NCBI RefSeq assembly: GCF_000321225.1
Contig: NW_004450380.1
Location: 3,159,107-3,223,106 of the forward strand
Source of the DNA: Odobenus rosmarus divergens
Lineage: Eukaryota; Chordata; Mammalia; Carnivora; Odobenidae
Direction: 5' to 3'
Length of the DNA: 64,000 bases
Part shown: one piece after another, positions 46,946-58,564 of the stretch
Position numbering within the stretch: the stretch's first letter is position 1
How the letters are laid out: every line of letters begins with the position of its first letter
Notes under the pieces: model-generated
Databases searched by the model: none
What the model saw: the letters and a program-made list of their open reading frames with translations, nothing else
What the model was told of the DNA's origin: nothing
Made by a program: the position numbers and the translations under genes

Positions 46946-48165
46946 ATTTCTCCACTTCAACAATATGCCGCTGAATAACGAACTGACAGAATTCATTCTT
47001 CCAGATCCATTCTTGTCATTACCTGCTCTCCTATTCACTAACACTTCAGAGAAGTGCTTCTTTATTTTTTTAATATTTTCATTTATTTGGAATTCCAGAT
47101 AGAGGGCTTTCCATGTGATTCTTTACCTATCTAATATGCATGAGAAGAGAAAAAAATTCTGAAAATTCAAACTGACTATCTCTTTCTGATATTGAGGTGT
47201 GGAGGTGTGAAACTCATATTAGCAGGAAAATAAATCTCTACACCACTGCTTTTCACTCTGAGATACCTGGGGAAGAAGAAAAGAAGGCAGAAATTTCAAA
47301 GCCCCTGCCAGTTCTTCGGCGCTGGGAAACATTAATGAGCTTCTGGATTTGCAAAGGTGGGCCCAGAGCCTAAGGATGTTTGAGAGTTAAATTGCTCTGC
47401 ATAATGAAGTAAAGGTAAATGAGTTTCCCGAAGAATCAGAGAATAAAGAGGCCAAAGCAAATGTAGAAGGCAGTGAGCTACAGAGGGTGGCTGTGGCCTA
47501 ACCTCCCCTGGTATCTCGGATGATTCCAGCATGTCCCAGTTCCCATCTGAGGGCAGAGACAGCAGCGGGTGAGCATCCCCCAGCTGACTCCAGTGGGCAG
47601 GCAATGGGACAGGCTCAGAGGTCACGCCCAGGAGCACGCCATTATTTTAAAATCTGGGCAAATTAAAAGGGGATGATGAGTCTAAAGGAATCCTGGGAGG
47701 GCCAACAGAGCTCCTCTGGTGTTCTGGAGGGTAGAGGCAGACTGAAGGCGGGGCTGTTTGCTGACTCTATCACCCTCATCGGTATGGCCCTGCCTGCCAA
47801 GACAAAGAAAATACCCGACCAGTCCGACGCTGCAGCAATTGTTTTAGGGGACCTCTTCCCTCCCTTCACTCCTCAGCACCCCCACACCCAGCCCCTCCAA
47901 GCAGAGTCACTTGCAAAGGCAAATGCAGCTGCCAGGGGACCCCCAAGATGCCTCTTCTCTGGGGCCCAGTGGCTTTCCCTGTGAACTTCAAATTCCACTG
48001 TGTTGATAAAATGTTTGTGACTGGCCCCTGCCTCCAGCCCAGTCTTGCCTTGCGGCCCTGAGCCCTAGTAAGAGAGCCGGTTTTAGGAGCCGCTGTGTGC
48101 CACGCTGTTAAGACTCTCCCCGCCTTCACACAGCTGTGCTCTCTTCCACGCCACATCTGTTCTCA
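46946..48165. other. Unassigned single-copy sequence
   Basis: No repeat recognised. Several 80-103-codon frames overlap on both strands without domains. Confidence 0.35.
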
Positions 48166-48405
48166 CAAAACTATCTGCTAGGAGGACTTCAAAGAGTCAT
48201 TCAGGCATCATGGCTTCCAGAAGCCTCCCTCGCCTCCACATGCGATTCAGCTGGCCTCCTTTCTGCTCCCTGCCAAGCCAAGAATCCTCTATCCCAGCAC
48301 AACGGGCTCCAGTCACTGACTGACGACTGTCTCCCCAACACGCGTCCACAGAGCCCAGCACTGTGCCTACAATGTAGCAATTATTCCATAAATTCTTGCC
48401 AATAA
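48166..48405 (+). mobile_element. L2 LINE 3' end
   Basis: 'cttccagaagcctccctcgcc', 'cacagagcccagcactgtgcctacaatgtagcaattattccataaattc' parallel the L2 3' UTR and terminus. Confidence 0.7.
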
Positions 48406-48649
48406 ATCTATGACCTCAAAGCTTTGAATCCAAAGCCTAAAAAGATAATCAAACACAGATCTGCCCAAGAAGAGATATTTCAAATGACTATCAGGCCGGA
48501 ATATGTCTTCCCACATCTTGATCTTTCCTTCAACACATAGCTATAACTCTTCTGGACTCTACCCAGACCCTCATGTTACTCTCACCCAGTTAAGCCAACA
48601 GCAGCCTTCAAACAAAGAATATGAACGCTGATTGTGAAAAGCTAATATT

Positions 48650-48905
48650 CTTTCATTCAACAAATATGCATCATGTGCTTCATCCATGAAGCACGGTGCT
48701 AAACTCTGGAGATTCACTAATGGACAAAAATGACATTACTCCTATCCTAGTGGAATTCCACCAATGAATAAACATCTAAAATATAACAGTTGTGATAAGT
48801 GCTTTGTGAAGGAAAATGACAGGGTATTACAGAGAGGATAACAGTTTCATAGGGGGACCTAATCTAGTCTGGGTGAGGGACTCAGGGACTGGAGGAAGGT
48901 GTCAG
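48650..48905 (-). mobile_element. L2 LINE 3' region, reverse
   Basis: Begins TTTCATTCAACAAATATGCA, then 'gcacggtgctaaactctggagattcac' and 'gtgataagtgctttgtgaagg': the reversed L2 terminus and 3' UTR, more than 200 bp. Confidence 0.82.
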
Positions 48906-48966
48906 CGTGAATGTATACAGATTAGGGTAGGCTCCCTTTGGAAGTAGGAGTTTGCCAAAAACTCCT

Positions 48967-48999
48967 AGTGTGCATGTGTGTATGTGTGTGTGTGTGTTG
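48967..48999. repeat. (TG)n microsatellite
   Basis: GTGTGCATGTGTGTATGTGT and onward. Confidence 0.9.
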
Positions 49000-49225
49000 G
49001 TTAGGGAAGTGTGAGAAGATGAGTATTACAAAGAGAGATAGAAGACTGGGGGCAGCCTGAAGGAGCCTGGAGAGTTTCAGGAACAGAGCAGAGGACGGTG
49101 TGGAGGACCTGGAAGCTCCCAGTGCGAGTGAGGGAAGTAGAACCAAGCTGCAATGTGTCAGGCTGGCGGAGCTAAGTTAGTTTTTCCTCAGTGACTCTGT
49201 CAGAGGACAGGCTACATCCGTGAAA

Positions 49226-49452
49226 GCAATGTTTCTGAAGTGAGGAGGCAGCATGAGAGTGAAGCAATGCTACACAGAAACAATCACCAGCTGAGGAAGA
49301 AGCATCTCCACAAAAATGGCCGCCAACTGAGGCGGAAGCATCTCCACAGAAATGACCGCCAACTGAGGAGGAGGCATCTACACAGAAATGACCACCAACT
49401 GAGGAGGAGCCATCTCCACAGAAATGACTGCCAACTGAGGAATAAGTATGTC
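49226..49452 (+). repeat. 36-bp minisatellite, five clear units plus one degenerate
   Basis: Clear units at 49273-49308, 49309-49344, 49345-49380, 49381-49416 and 49417-49452, all exactly 36 bp. A consensus unit begins CACAGAAATGACCGCCAACT and ends GAGGAGGAAGCATCTC. A more diverged unit lies at 49226-49260. Because 36 is a multiple of three, both strands stay open: forward gives a His/Arg-rich 12-residue repeat (HQLRRKHLHRND-like), reverse a Trp/Leu-rich one (SWRSFLWRCLLL-like). I recognise no protein with either repeat. Confidence 0.95.
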
Positions 49453-52085
49453 CAAGGGTTGGCTAAATGAAGGACAAGTCTTACCTCCATTACTCCAAGA
49501 GAACACTCCGGACTAAGGTGAAGCTGATGGAATAAGCATCAAGAAGGCAAGGGGGACTCTGGGGAATAAGTCTGTCAGAGCCTGGCACAGTGACACTTGG
49601 AATGACTCAGGGACAGCCTGGGCTGAAGCCACGCAGACAAGTTATTTCTGAAGACTGTAGCCAACCTATCTGAACACAACTGCCACCTGAGGCACGTTAA
49701 TTCTTTTTAAACTAATGGAATGGCTGAGCATGACGTTGAGTCATTTTAAGTTCTCATCTCCTGTTTATGAAGATCTGGAATTTTTGTTTGCGTTACCTCT
49801 GAATCCACATTTACAAAAGTAGTCCTTTGTTTTCAGTCATTGCGACAAAATAACTAGCACTTGCCAATAGCTGGTGGCAGCAAAAATCTGAATCTTGGGA
49901 TCAGATTTCTCACTTAGGATGCCTAGCTAAGAATCATCTCAAACTCTAAAACACAATAAAGTATGAGGGTTATTCCAGCTGTAGAGAGATTCCTGGCATA
50001 TCAGGATTCCCATAAAAAGACATGAACTATACCATATACCTATGTTGTGAACAGCTTAGCCTTACCACGTGAGTGTTACAATTACAACTTTTATTGAAGA
50101 CATTATGTTACCAGGTATCAACTTCACTCAAGGAAAAGTTATTTTCTGTGGAAATGTTAGGGTGCAAGGAGCTTACTTAATATATATCTTACGTGGCTTA
50201 GGGGCTAAGTACGTAATCCCTTCAGCTGTATGCCTCAATTACATTTATTTTATTGTAGATACCTATTGCACAATCACCTTCATCCGTATTGTTAACCTGA
50301 TCCTTTAAATATTCATACTCCCAGAACACATCAATTACTTTTTGCCATTCTTTCATTTGAAAAGATCTTTGGAACATGCATGGTTAGAGAAATAATGGGT
50401 GCCATGTTCCTAATATTATAAATTATTGTGACTTTTATACTCAATGACTAGTCATAACTTGGAAACTCAAAACCACAACATAAGTGACTATAAAATGACA
50501 ATGAAAACAGAGTTCACTCTATAGTTGTGGGCTGCTTGACATTTTCCAGCTCGCCCTGATTTTATAAAAAGAAACAACCTTGAAAATAATTATGCATATC
50601 AAGTGGTAAGGCTGAGCTCACTGGAATATGTCAATATGCTCATGTCTTTATAATGCTGCTAAGCATTCATGAACTAGAAAGAAGTTTTATTGCTCTTTAA
50701 CCAATTTATATCTGTATTTTATAGGCTTATACATATTCCCTACAATGCCATTCCAATCTTTGTTTACCTGTATCCCTCTGAACTTGGAAATAAAGGCAAT
50801 CAGGTCTTGGGCCACTAGACTGGGAAAAAGATCAGATACTGAAAGAGGCAAAGAGTCTGGCTGATCTGTTTTTAGCCTGTGTTTAATTAGAGTGCTCTTC
50901 GTAAAAACACAAATTCAGATTAGCTTTCTCTGCTCAATGTTTATTAATTCCGATGCTCTTTAAAAGGGAACGTGTAAGCATCTTGATAAATAAATTTAGC
51001 TGCTGTCACTTTATAGTAAAGGAACAAGTGCAACTAAAATAAAACAAGAACAAAAACAAAAAACCAACCAATCACAAATGATGGTGAGATGGACAGAAAA
51101 TACTTTCAAGACCTGAATGCTGGGGGTCCCAGGGTACACAACTGCGTGAGCTCCTGCAGTATGAGGATTGCATCAGAATGTGATGAAGGAAATCCTGTTC
51201 AGCCACACCTTGGGACCTCAGGGCACAGGATAGCTGACAGGTCCAAGGAAAATCAGAACCTCCAAGGCAGAAACCAAACCGGCAGAAGTCCAAAGAAGCG
51301 GATCCCCCTAACAAAAGTAATGCTCAGGAGAGAAGGCGCTGTGGGGAGTTATAGTCTAAGTTCTGCACTGGGTCTCCCCCCTCCTCCCACCCTGGCACAG
51401 TCAGCTCATGCCAGGGTAAAATGTGCACAAAGTGTTGAGCTGCTTTCTCCCAACAGGTCCCTTTGAAAAGGGCTTGAAGGAGGAGGGTATAAAAATAAGG
51501 CAGCTCTCATGAGTGAGGGATTGCCTTGGAGAGCTGACATTTTCAAGTGCTACCAGGGCTGGCCCCAGGGAGCCAAGACTGTTATGCATAATCCTTTCCT
51601 CTTTCTGGAGCAAAACCAAGGTGGGAGGTGGGGGGAGAAGATTTCTTAGAAAAGATTCTTTTTTTTTTTTTTAACGATTTTATTTATTTATTTGAGAACG
51701 AGAGAATGAGAGACAGAGAGCACGAGAGGGAAGAGGGTCAGAGGGAGAAGCCGACTCCCCACTGAGCAGGGAGCCCGATGTGGGACTCGATCCCGGGACT
51801 CCGGGATCATGACCTGAGCCCAAGGCAGTCGCTTAACCAACTGAGCCACCCAGGCGCCCCTCTTAGAAAAGATTCTAACTTGCTACTTAGCATATGCAGG
51901 AGAAGCACTGGTGGGACTGGGGGGAAATGAGTTTCATATCCCTAATTCCCAGGGATGTCCTGGGGGAGAGCACATGGATGGGGAAAAAGTTAGTAACAAA
52001 GGAAGCCAGGCCCACAGAAGAGCTGTTCCTGGCATCAGAATGTTCCTGGGGGACCTGCTCATTCACCTGCTCATCTTAAGTAAGG
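49453..52085. other. Single-copy sequence around one SINE; candidate conserved DNA
   Basis: The only repeat recognised is the SINE at 51660. Possible outlying minisatellite relics occur at about 49535-49700 ('ggaataagcatcaag', 'actgccacctgagg'). A 125-codon frame at 51089-51466 has no domain. GGGTATAAAAATAAGGCAGC at 51486-51505 is TATA-like but isolated. Confidence 0.4.
51660..51860 (-). mobile_element. CAN SINE with exact 16-bp TSD
   Basis: Head complement ACTGAGCCACCCAGGCGCCCC; TSD TCTTAGAAAAGATTCT at 51644-51659 and 51861-51876. Confidence 0.97.
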
Positions 52086-52089
52086 ACCT

Positions 52090-52215
52090 GCCATGAGCAG
52101 ATGCACTGTCCTTGCAGGGGCAATGTCTCTGCTCATGTGAAGTTTATATTCTTGTAAACAAGTGACGAATGATAATAACAATAGCATCTTCTGGAGAGTG
52201 ATCAGTGCTTTCAGA
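52090..52215 (-). mobile_element. L2 LINE scrap, reverse
   Basis: 'gctcatgtgaagtttatattcttgtaaacaagtgacgaatgataat' and 'gagagtgatcagtgctttcagaaaaatg' follow reversed L2. Confidence 0.65.
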
Positions 52216-52224
52216 AAAATGTCT

Positions 52225-52340
52225 ATCCATCAGTCCATTCATTTATTCACAACAGACCGGATGCGTGATGCACACCAGGTTCTGGGCTAGCTGCTGGGAG
52301 TGTACTATGGTAATTAAAACATAAGCCAAATGTGGGAATC
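52225..52340 (-). mobile_element. Second L2 LINE scrap, reverse
   Basis: 'cagtccattcatttattcacaac' and 'ccaggttctgggctagctgctgggagtg' restart the reversed L2 terminus directly after the previous piece. Confidence 0.6.
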
Positions 52341-52955
52341 AGTCACATACAGATGGTAAATGAATCTGTGGGAATTAGTGAGGTCGTCCTGAGAGGGTGT
52401 AGGGAATGAAGGAAGAGGGGAAAGGACCTCACAGATACGGCAGGTGGTGGTATAGGAAGACCCGGGGGAGAGTATGGTGTCGCTGAGGCCAGGGCTCAGC
52501 ACCCAAGCAAAGTGTTCAGAAAAGGCAGTCGCCACAGTCCAGGCACAGCCACAGAGTCAAGTTCGACGAGGAGCCAGTATCTCAGGATTTGGCCACATGA
52601 AGACCAGAGCAGTTCTGATGGAATTATGGCCCTGAGCAGCAGACCACGTGAGCAGACGCACCAACGAGAAGGAAGTGCAGACTGCAAGAGTGGACACTTC
52701 CACAGTACTGACTGCGAGAAAAGAGAAGATGCAAAGATAAACAGAGAAAGAGGTCTGGCAGAGGAATTCTTATTTTTTTCCTTCCCTTCCCCCAATAAAA
52801 CAGACGTAACCACATTTAAAGGCTGAAAAGAGACAATAAGGGTGGAGTGAGTCCCCTAACAAAATAAAAGAGAATGGGATCTAGAAAGCAGGAGGAGACA
52901 CTCTTTCCACTGAGTATTAAGAGACAAAAGGAAGAAAGATGTTGCTGAGGGCAGA
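52341..52955. other. Unassigned sequence
   Basis: Open frames on both strands (104-105 codons, 52496-52826) overlap almost completely; neither has a domain. Confidence 0.3.
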
Positions 52956-53112
52956 GTGGGGTGGGGAACAGGGCTGAGATGGGGAAGCACAGCTGGGGTG
53001 GGGAACAGGAATGGGATGGGGAGCAGAGCTGGGAGGGAGCAGGGCTAGGATGGGGTGTAAGGCTGGGGTGGGAACGGGAATGGGGTGGAGGCAGGGCTGG
53101 GGTGGGGACAGT
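52956..53112. repeat. G-rich degenerate minisatellite
   Basis: Repeats of GGCTGGGATGGGGAACAG-like units, 15-20 bp long, about nine times. Many GGG/GGGG runs on the + strand. Confidence 0.85.
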
Positions 53113-54262
53113 GGAAAATTAAAAGTTCGAAGAATCTCCTACCTAATGGCCACAGGCCAGGAACATTCTCAGGCAAGTTTCAGGGCAAATGGAAGAGGCC
53201 CCCAGAGCCTGGTAACAGGTATTTTGGGTTAGGTTAGCTGATAGCTGCTAAAAGTAAATGGGTGGATCGGGGCGGGAAGGTAGGTATGTCTGATCACTGA
53301 AAGTACTTCACCCAGGAATATATAAAATTGTGCAACTAGACAGTGAAGAAATACCTGGGTAGCACAGCGATTCACACATTTTTAAGTAAACATTTCCATG
53401 TATCACTTCAAGCCTGGGGGAAACCCTGCAAATGCAGACATTGTCAAATCACCCAGTTCAGTAACCTCAGAGGACTGTAGAAAAGCAAAGGCATCTGCGC
53501 ACGTCCATCTGAATCGAGAGTTGGGGAATCCCAGGCAACAAGGTTCAGCCTCCATGACCCACACCCCAGTCACCCGACTTAAGGGAAACTGCTACACCTC
53601 ACTCTGTCCCAAGCTTTCCTTTTATTTTGTTAAAAGAAAGTACTTTTTTTTTTCAGCTCCTCTGAGAGACTAGAGATGAATCCAGTGTCCATTTAAAGCT
53701 TCTGGCCGCCTCAGAAAAGAACCCGAGATCATCAAAGGCCTGTGCAGAACTGGAAGAATTTTCTGGGCGCAGGTGCCACAGGGCCACACACTGGTATGTC
53801 CCCTTTGTAGGCACAAAGAGAAAAGGTACAGATGTGTAAAGGGCTCTTTCCGTCACCTGAATCAGCAGTTCCAGGAGGCGTGACGGAACCAACCCTAACC
53901 AGAAGACAGAGAACACAACACTGCCCGAACATGTGGGCAAGCCTGGCAACTCCCTGCTCAGGACTCTCCGTGTGAAAAGACACGTTATCCCTCTGCTTAC
54001 CCAAAACGTAAGCCCTTTATTTACTGAGTATCTGCTCAATCAACACAGAGCCTTCATATTTTGTCTGTCCCTCTGTTCTGCTGATTCTTGGAGCTGGCAG
54101 GTTCCTAGTCCAGGAACCATGTCTACCTGTTAAATACCCAATGTGATGTCTGCTGATGCTAGTGTTCGCCTAATTGCTCTCTGCCACATGGGATGTGAGT
54201 GTGGGCTCCCTAAAAGCCACTTTGAAGCCAGTAACTGTAGGTGAGGGGATGGGGGATATCTT
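53113..54262. other. Unassigned; possible L2 scrap near 54060-54180
   Basis: 'ttttgtctgtccctctgttc' and 'ccaggaaccatgtctacctg' might be an L2 3' UTR remnant; too weak to place. A 128-codon reverse frame (53653-54039) has no domain. Confidence 0.35.
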
Positions 54263-54333
54263 AGCCATTTTATTTTTTAAATTTTGTATTGAGGTGAAAT
54301 CCACATTAAAATGAACCTTAAAATGAACAATTC

Positions 54334-54549
54334 AGAGGCGCCTGGATGGCTCAGTTGGTTAAGTGTCCGACCCTTGATTTCACCTCAGGTCATGATCTCA
54401 GGGTCGTGAGTTACAGCCCTGAATCGAGCTCCTGGCTGAATGTGGAACCTGTTTAAGATTCTCCCTTTCCCTCTGACCCTTCAATCCCCGTTCATGAGCA
54501 TTCTCTCTCTTTTGCTCTCTAACAAAATAAGTAAATAAATACAATAAAT
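54334..54549 (+). mobile_element. CAN SINE inserted in the L1
   Basis: GAGGCGCCTGGATGGCTCAG head; exact TSD AAAATGAACAATTC at 54320-54333 and 54550-54563. Confidence 0.97.
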
Positions 54550-55013
54550 AAAATGAACAATTCCATACCATTTAGTGCATTCACAGTGTTGTACAACCAC
54601 CACCTCTACCTAGTCCAAAACATTTTCATCGCCTCAGAAGGAAACCCTATAGCCATCAACCAGTTGCTCCCCATTTCCCCTTCCCTCAACCACTAATTTG
54701 AATTCTGACTCTATAAATTGATCTATTTTCAATATTTTGTATAAATGGAACATAAAATGTGGTCTTTTGTGTTTATCTTCTTACATTTAGCATGTATTCA
54801 AAATTCTTGCATGTTGTGGCTTGTATCACTACTCATTCCTTTTTATGGCTGAATAATATTCCACTGCAGGGCTATGGCACAGTTGGCTTATCTACTCATC
54901 CATTAATGAACTCTGGGGCTGTTTTTACCTTTTGACTATTGTGAACAGTACTGCTGTGAACACATGTGCCCATGTATTCATTAAATATTGGTTTTCAATT
55001 CTTTGGGTATATA

Positions 55014-55345
55014 GTTGATCCTTGAATAACACAGGTGGTAGGGGAGCCAACATACCCCGCCATGGGGCACAATCGAAAATCCATGTATGACTTTTGACTC
55101 CCCAAAAACTTAACTATGATTGGCTGACTACTAACCAGAAGCCTTACTGATAACATAAACAGTCAATTAACACATTTTGTATGTTACATGTACTATATAT
55201 ACTGCATTCTTACAAAAGAGTAAGCTAGAGAAAAGAATGTTAAATTCATGAGAGAAAATATTATCTATAGTACCGTACTTAAAAAAAAAATCCACATATA
55301 AGTAGACTCAGGCAGTTCAAACCCTTGTTGTTCAACGGTCAACTG
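55014..55345 (+). mobile_element. MER8/Tigger-type non-autonomous DNA transposon in the L1
   Basis: Terminal inverted repeats GTTGATCCTTGAATAA and TTGTTCAACGGTCAAC (13 of 16 complementary), flanked by TA on both sides (55012-55013, 55346-55347) as expected for mariner/Tigger elements. The interior 'taacataaacagtcaattaacacattttgtatgtta' matches the MER8-like family. No transposase. Confidence 0.85.
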
Positions 55346-55754
55346 TACATCTAACAATAGAATGACTTAGTTATATGGTAATTCTGGTAATTCTGTGTTT
55401 AATTTTTTGATGAACTGTTTTCGACATCCCCACCAGCAATGTTCAAGGGGTCTAATTTCTCACATCCTTGTCAACACGTTTTTTCTTCTTCTTTTTTTAT
55501 TATAGTCATCCTAGTGAATGTTAAGTAGTACCTCACTATGGTTGTGATTTGCATTTCCCTGATGACTAATGATGTCAAGTACCTTTTTGTGTGTTCCTTG
55601 GCCAACTGTATACTTCTCCAGAGAAATGTCTACTTATGCCCTTTGCCCATTTTTTAAATTGGGTTGTTTGTCTTTCAGACCTTTTTAAGCAAGGCACTCT
55701 GAGACTCCTCTCTGAACACCCTCCTTCAAGGAGACAACACCAAAGCAAGATGTT

Positions 55755-55976
55755 AACAGAGTGGTGGTTGAGGGGTTACACTCTGAAGCCAGACTGAGTG
55801 GTTTCAGTCTGCAACTTAGTTGCTTGACAAACTTACCTCCCTGAGCCACAAGCTCTTCATCTGTAAAATGGGAAGTATTAATAGTAAACTTCATGGATGT
55901 GTGGTGCAGTAAATAATTTAATCAATAATATGCTTACAGCAGTGTCTGACAAAAAAGTAAGAGCTATAAAATGTTT
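55755..55976 (+). mobile_element. MIR SINE
   Basis: 'ggggttacactctgaagccagactgagtgg', 'cacaagctcttcatctgtaaaatgggaag', 'cagcagtgtctgacaaaaaagtaagagc'. Confidence 0.85.
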
Positions 55977-57330
55977 CAAAAATCAATAAAGTTTGTAGAG
56001 AAAGCACCTCCATAAAATTATGTATGTATTCCCATAGAGACAGGAGACGTGGAAGAATCTCTCTGCCAGATCCAGCAAAAGGAAAAGGAACTTCAGGGAA
56101 CAATTCACAGTATTTTGCCTCCATGTTAAGTCTGATCTCAAAATAATAAAAAGCAGTACTTAACACATTGTTCTTGGTATCTTTTTAACAACATAGGTAA
56201 AACATTCTTACACTGTGGCTACAAGGCAGAATTCACATCTGTGAAGGAAGTTTGGTGATACAAATACTAAACCAGGGACCAAATCTTCTGCCCCATCAGA
56301 CATTCCTTAGAATGAAAAAAGATGAAGAAAGTTTGCAGGCTGCTGTATTTTATAATTGTGATTTCTTTGAAATGCCTATCACTGTGACTGAGGATAATAA
56401 ATCATTGTATGTGGTTGAGAAGTATCGAGACGCTCTCCTTTCTGTATACAGAAAAAATCCAATTGCATCCAGAGGAACCATGTCAAGCAGGTGAACCACT
56501 TGGCCCAAAAATCATAGATATGGTTCCACCAAGTCTACCTTGCTGCCATCACGCTTCGCACAGCATTAAGAAAGCAGCGTTCAGACTAACATATGATATC
56601 AATCCAGTGTCAATGTACAAAGGCTCTGTGCTCCAATTCTATCCTATTCTTGAAAGATAAAGGCTCTTCCAAGGTAGAGGTTGAATATCAACTACTACAC
56701 ACTCAGGCCCAATTAAATTTCAAATTTATAATATACTCAGGTTTCCTGTCATTTTGCATTGATTTAAAAAGGAATGAAATCCTCTCTTCTCTTGAATTAG
56801 TTAGGGAGTTTGGGTTTCCTAAAAGCTTAGGTGTCCTTCCTCAAACCCAGCAAAATTAAACCTTGACATACGAATTAAATGGGATTAGTAATCCATGAGC
56901 TCTGCAAAGAACTGATGCCAAGGAACTGGAGTCATGGGCAAGTTCATGTTTATTCTCAATAGTGGACTGAATGGACAGAATGGACGGAAGAAGTGGTCAG
57001 AAATTAGTAAATCAAAAGGAAAAACGCCAAAGTTAATTTATCACGTAGAGACAAGGGAAATCAGTTAAAGTCTGTTATAGAGCAAACAAACAACAGAACT
57101 TACTTTCTTTGAAAGACATAAAATAATATGATATATGAAATGGGCAAGCTTAAGTGAACTTACTCTTAAAAAAAAAATCATGTTCCTGGAAAAGGAAATA
57201 AATGGAAATAAGTCCTGGATTAGTCATCGAAATGTTCTTTCTTGTTCCAGATCACAGTTAAAGAAGGATGTTTAAGAGGCAGAGTAATATAATGCACAGC
57301 ACTATGAGTCCCAGATTTGAGTTCCAGGTC
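55977..57330. other. Single-copy sequence with an unexplained open frame
   Basis: Frames at 56252-56494 (80 codons, MVIQILNQGPN start), 56409-56660 and 56593-56859 overlap in different phases on the + strand. Together they could be the remains of a frameshifted coding segment, but no family was recognised and no splice or poly-A context is evident. Confidence 0.35.
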
Positions 57331-57345
57331 TAAAGACACAGCAAG

Positions 57346-57530
57346 GGCACCTGGGTGGCTCAGTCATTAAGCGTCTGCCTTCGGCTCAGGTCACGATCCC
57401 GGGGTCCTGGGATCAAGCCCCACATCAGGCTCCCTGCTCAGCGGGAAACCTGCTTCTCCCTCTCCCTCTGCTTGTGTTCCCTCTCTCGCTGTGTCTCTCT
57501 CTGTCTAATAAATAAAATCTTAAAAAAAAA
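57346..57530 (+). mobile_element. CAN SINE, young subfamily
   Basis: GGGCACCTGGGTGGCTCAGTC head, CATTAAGCGTCTGCCTTCGG; exact TSD AAAGACACAGCAAG at 57332-57345 and 57531-57544. Confidence 0.97.
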
Positions 57531-57573
57531 AAAGACACAGCAAGAAATTTCAGATCTAAAATGTACCTATAAG

Positions 57574-57788
57574 GAGAGCCTGGGTGGCTCAGTCGTTAAG
57601 CATCTGCCTTCAGCTCAGGTCATGATCCCAGGGTCCTGGGATCCAGCCCCACAACGGGATCCTTGCTCAGCGGGAAGCCTGCTTCTCCCTCTCCCACTCT
57701 CCCTGCTTGTGTTCCCTCTCTCCCTGTCTCTCTCTCTGTCAAATAAATAAAATCTTTAAAAAAATTTTTTAATTAAAAAATAAAATAA
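57574..57788 (+). mobile_element. CAN SINE, young subfamily, 3-base-short head
   Basis: Head is GAGAGCCTGGGTGGCTCAGT, so the first bases differ from the usual GGGGCGCC. Exact 17-bp TSD TAAAATGTACCTATAAG at 57557-57573 and 57789-57805. Confidence 0.97.
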
Positions 57789-58054
57789 TAAAATGTACCT
57801 ATAAGCTCATTTTCACAGATTACAGAAATAATTTTGATTTCCAACTTTAATGACAACTAAAATTTGCTGTAGCTTGATTTTGAGAAGTATAATGCTTTTT
57901 TTTTGCTTTCTGGCCAATACAGAAAATATAGAAATCATAGAATAATACAGGGGAGAAAAACAGGGAATCTGATACACTATGACTTGAGAAAAGGAATTTT
58001 TTTTTGTACTTCCTATCAAAGGCAAGACCTAAATAATATATTTTGCATTATCTT

Positions 58055-58245
58055 TTTTTTAAGATTTTATTTATTTGCCAGAGAGAGAGCGAGAGAGCGA
58101 GAGCACAAGCAGGGAGAGCAGCAGGCAGAGAGAAGCAGGCTCCCCACTAAGCAAGGAGCCCGATGCAGGACTGGATCCCAGGACCCCGCGATCATGACCT
58201 GAGCCGAGGGCAGATGCTTAACCAACTGAGCCACCCAGGCGTCCC
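58055..58245 (-). mobile_element. CAN SINE
   Basis: Head complement ACTGAGCCACCCAGGCGTCC; exact 16-bp TSD TATTTTGCATTATCTT at 58039-58054 and 58246-58261. Confidence 0.97.
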
Positions 58246-58564
58246 TATTTTGCATTATCTTAAAACTAGGAATTTAACATACTGTGACTTCTTCACCTAC
58301 CGAAAATATCAGAATGATGTTATACACATATCACTGAACATATAACACACAATGATTATTTTCCCATATTATTAAAAGTGCTTAATGGCTGCATGTAACT
58401 TCTCTGTACTTTTACTTATAACTTATTTAACCACTTCCACATTGCTGAACTTTTCTTTCTTTGCTACTTAAAAAAAAAAAAAGTACAATTACAAATTTCA
58501 CCAGACAAGGAACATTATGAGTAATTTTAGACTCTTAATAAATACTTCTAAATTTGCTTTGTCC

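Larger units (their letters stand above)
54263..55690 (-). mobile_element. L1 LINE 3' end, reverse, host to two later insertions
   Basis: 'attgaggtgaaatccacattaaaatgaac', 'ttcacagtgttgtacaaccaccacctctacc', 'ggctgaataatattccactgc', 'gattgcatttccctgatgactaatgatg'-like text, and 'ttgcccattttttaaattgggttgtttgtcttt' are reversed old L1. It is interrupted by a SINE (54334-54549) and a DNA transposon (55014-55345). Confidence 0.92.

Noticed and set aside
46602..47102. 166-codon open frame (+)
   Set aside because: It crosses an L2 scrap and a reversed MIR; not a gene.
49273..49452. 36-bp repeats as a CRISPR array
   Set aside because: Units are directly contiguous with no spacers and the host is a mammal; it is a minisatellite.
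51486..51505. TATA-box-like GGGTATAAAAATAAGGCAGC
   Set aside because: Isolated motif in A/T-rich DNA, with no downstream exon, CpG island or other promoter feature.
57355..57750. 131-codon open frame (+)
   Set aside because: It is a read-through of two consecutive SINEs.
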